64,000 nt of DNA from Helicobacter sp. 12S02634-8 (lineage in GTDB: Bacteria > Campylobacterota > Campylobacteria > Campylobacterales > Helicobacteraceae): the NCBI RefSeq assembly GCF_002272865.1, contig NZ_MLAP01000002.1, forward strand, positions 124,001-188,000, in the 5' to 3' direction. Position numbers and translations under genes: made by a program. The notes under the pieces are model-generated. The model did no database searches. It saw only the letters and a list, made by a program, of their open reading frames with translations, and was not told where the DNA came from. Below are positions 62,183 to 64,000 of this stretch, piece after piece. Within the stretch, counting starts at the first letter, position 1, and the number at the start of each line of letters is the position of its first letter.

Positions 62183-63721
62183 TTATATAAAATTAACCTT
62201 ATTTTTATGCAAATGCAAGCCGATTTTTTTCAAATCTTTTTCACCGAGCGCGAGCAAAACAACTTGAGGCAAAAACAAAGTCGGGGTGGGAATCAAGTCC
62301 CTTTTATAGAGCTTGGCAGTCTTTTTAGCGTGGGTATCAAACACCTCAAACTGCCCCATAGAAGCACTCATGATAAAATCAACACCCCGATCGATCCCCT
62401 CATATAAAATCGCCCCTGATTGCTTGAGGGCTGAGTCGGGATTGACTGCAAACAGATGGGCATAAGACTCATTTTGTAATGGCATTTCATAGCGTTTGAG
62501 TGCGATTTTTTTAAAAATCTCTCCATAGCAGACTTCTTGTTCTTCTAGCTTTGAAGAGCCCTTGAAAAATATCGTGCTAAAGCCATCAAAAGACTGCGAA
62601 ACTTCCCATTGCAAGGTATCTGCAATCAATGCATTGAGATATGCTATCTGTATATTTTCTTCATAAACTAGCCCATATCGCGCTAGAGATTGATTGATTT
62701 TATCACGCAAAGATTGATCTGTATCTAAGGTCTTTTTAGCCTGCAACACATTAGCATAAGCATCGCGATCACACAGCAGCAAAGTCGTGTTATTTTTGTG
62801 CGCAAGTGCCATATTATAAGCATTAGCGAGTAAAAATTTTTCAGGATCACAAAAACTCCCCCAATACCCCCCATCATAACAAAAATCCAAACGCACGCCC
62901 ATCAATCCCATCTTTTCAAGCCATGCAGCAGCGCTGATAAGCAGAGGTTCAAAATTCCATTTTTTATCATAACCACTAAAGAGCGCATAGGTGCCATTTT
63001 GTGCCTTTATGGGCTCAATAGTTGGGGCTGTGGTTGGGAATTGGAATTTGTTTTGAATATCTTTAGAAAAATCCACCCAACCACTTCCTGCAAAAGGGCA
63101 TTTAGAAACTTGTGTGAGCATTTTTTGCATACCAAATATTTCTTGGTCGATACTCTCATCTTTAGGATAGACAAAATCAGCCACGCTCACAAAATTCATC
63201 ACGCCATTTTTGGGATCTGACACGCTCTCGAGCAAACGTTTGATTTGATTGGGGTGGCGAGTAAATAGCCATTTGACATACAAGAAAAAGCCATCGCCAA
63301 AATAATCGGGGTTTTTTTGTGGGGAGATAAAGTTGATATTGATAAATTTTGAAAGCTCAGCCTTTTCTTTCGAGGTCAAAAATTCCCCACTTTTCATAAA
63401 AGAACGATAAAAATTCAAGGCTTCTTGAGAGTTAATTAGCAAGTCTTTGAGGGCATATCGGATTGAGATAGGCTCTAACACCCACTCTTTACCAAATCGC
63501 CCGACCAACTCCGTGATTGTGCGATTGCTAAAAACAGCTATGTTGTTGATCTTTAAAGCAATGCTAGTGTCATAGGATAAATCTCTCAAAGGCAATGCTT
63601 GCAAGACTTCAGAGAGCAGAGTATTGTCTTGATATTCAAAAACACATTTTTCATAAAAAGGATTGTAGTCTTTTTGGGCATCAAATCTAAAAACACTCAA
63701 TGCAAGCTTACAGACACTCAT
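62183..63721 (-). CDS. Large protein with SdhB-like N-terminus and CCG-like C-terminal half (function unknown)
   Basis: A 512-residue cytoplasmic protein. The N-terminus (LALSVFRFDAQKDYNPFYEKC, then NTLLSEVLQALPL) resembles the beta-grasp ferredoxin part of succinate dehydrogenase/fumarate reductase iron-sulphur subunits, but the cluster cysteines are absent. The middle contains CPFAGSGWVDF. A later part (RLDFCYDGGYWGSFCDPEKF, then TTLLLCDRDAYANVLQAK) recalls the CCG domain of heterodisulphide reductase HdrB, with the usual cysteine pairs reduced. Similar proteins in Helicobacter have been annotated as DUF5644 or HdrB C-terminal-domain proteins; I am not certain this one is the same. GGGG precedes the start. 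Confidence 0.5.
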   Translation of the reverse strand: MSVCKLALSVFRFDAQKDYNPFYEKCVFEYQDNTLLSEVLQALPLRDLSYDTSIALKINNIAVFSNRTITELVGRFGKEWVLEPISIRYALKDLLINSQEALNFYRSFMKSGEFLTSKEKAELSKFININFISPQKNPDYFGDGFFLYVKWLFTRHPNQIKRLLESVSDPKNGVMNFVSVADFVYPKDESIDQEIFGMQKMLTQVSKCPFAGSGWVDFSKDIQNKFQFPTTAPTIEPIKAQNGTYALFSGYDKKWNFEPLLISAAAWLEKMGLMGVRLDFCYDGGYWGSFCDPEKFLLANAYNMALAHKNNTTLLLCDRDAYANVLQAKKTLDTDQSLRDKINQSLARYGLVYEENIQIAYLNALIADTLQWEVSQSFDGFSTIFFKGSSKLEEQEVCYGEIFKKIALKRYEMPLQNESYAHLFAVNPDSALKQSGAILYEGIDRGVDFIMSASMGQFEVFDTHAKKTAKLYKRDLIPTPTLFLPQVVLLALGEKDLKKIGLHLHKNKVNFI

Positions 63722-63794
63722 TTAACGACCCCTTATTTTCGGCTTTGAATCTTGATTTTAACACAAAACTAAAAATATTCATTACTTTATGCTT

Positions 63795-64000
63795 TCAATT
63801 GTTTTTGTTTTTTTCATTTTTTTTCAATGTTTTGATGGTTTCTTGATTGCGTGGATTGGATAAAATCGCCTCTATGGAGTCTTGCATGGCCTCTTTTATG
63901 GGATTCCCAAAAATCTGCGCGATATCACAACGATGGAAAAGCACTGCATCATCGCCCTTTTTATCCTTGATAGCAATCTGGATAATCCCCTCTAAGCGCA
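63795..64000 (-). CDS. C-terminal end of an unidentified gene (start outside window)
   Basis: The minus strand is open from the window end to TGA at 63795-63797, about 67 codons. The visible part reads LEGIIQIAIKDKKGDDAVLF and ends in a lysine- and asparagine-rich tail after a helix (AMQDSIEAILSNPRNQE). No domain can be named from this part. Confidence 0.6.
   Translation of the reverse strand, partial: RLEGIIQIAIKDKKGDDAVLFHRCDIAQIFGNPIKEAMQDSIEAILSNPRNQETIKTLKKNEKNKNN

Noticed and set aside
1-64000. CRISPR array or cas genes
   Set aside because: No regularly spaced repeats of 20-40 bp and no Cas-like proteins were seen.

Overview
The window looks like chromosomal DNA from a Helicobacter-type member of the Campylobacterota. 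The evidence is gene content and order. The gltX-yggT-slt-galU-small membrane protein-murA-aspA run matches H. pylori HP0643-HP0649. The serS-pflB-uvrD-flgA-ubiX-coaD-tmk-comF-like run matches HP1480-HP1473. The tatB-tatC-queA-rsmG run matches HP1060-HP1063. A Csd4-type carboxypeptidase with an unusual glutamine zinc ligand is also present. The H. pylori locus names are from memory, not from a search. Genes are tightly packed, often with 1-17 nt overlaps, and TTG/GTG starts are common. Species cannot be fixed from the sequence alone.

Layout. 1-11.1 kb: end of pyrG, recJ and an RluA-type pseudouridine synthase on plus, then thioredoxin, a YeiH-type exporter, a Sel1-repeat lipoprotein, an RsuA-type pseudouridine synthase and dnaE on minus. 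11.1-12.6 kb: a dihaem cytochrome c peroxidase behind a promoter region with two perfect palindromes. 12.8-24 kb: a periplasmic LpoA-like protein, a uracil-DNA-glycosylase-like protein, aspA, the gltX-to-murA operon, a flagellin-like small protein and csd4. The last two diverge from mirror-image promoters.

24-35.5 kb is an accessory island between csd4 and a tRNA-Ser(GGA) gene. It carries a type I restriction-modification operon (hsdM, a split hsdS, hsdR) that ends in a large KAP-family P-loop NTPase two bases after hsdR. Around it lie broken genes: a frameshifted Fic protein, a zinc-finger-type protein with an in-frame stop and a frameshift, and a small DUF5681-like gene with two single-base frameshifts. 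No integrase or transposase was seen. This island is the most unusual part of the window.

35.6-40.9 kb returns to housekeeping genes (rsmG, queA, tatC, tatB, serS). 40.9-48.3 kb is one long overlapping string with flagellar genes (pflB, flgA) among repair and cofactor genes. 48.3-55.4 kb on minus holds an outer-membrane barrel, a zinc-type ABC uptake system (znuA, znuC, znuB) interrupted by malate:quinone oxidoreductase, an NlpC/P60 lipoprotein, an ArsC/Spx-like protein and a tyrosine phosphatase. 55.5-64 kb has a metallophosphoesterase, hisS, a cupin, waaF preceded by a G-rich tandem repeat, a flavin-reductase-like protein and several poorly known genes. The last gene runs off the window end.
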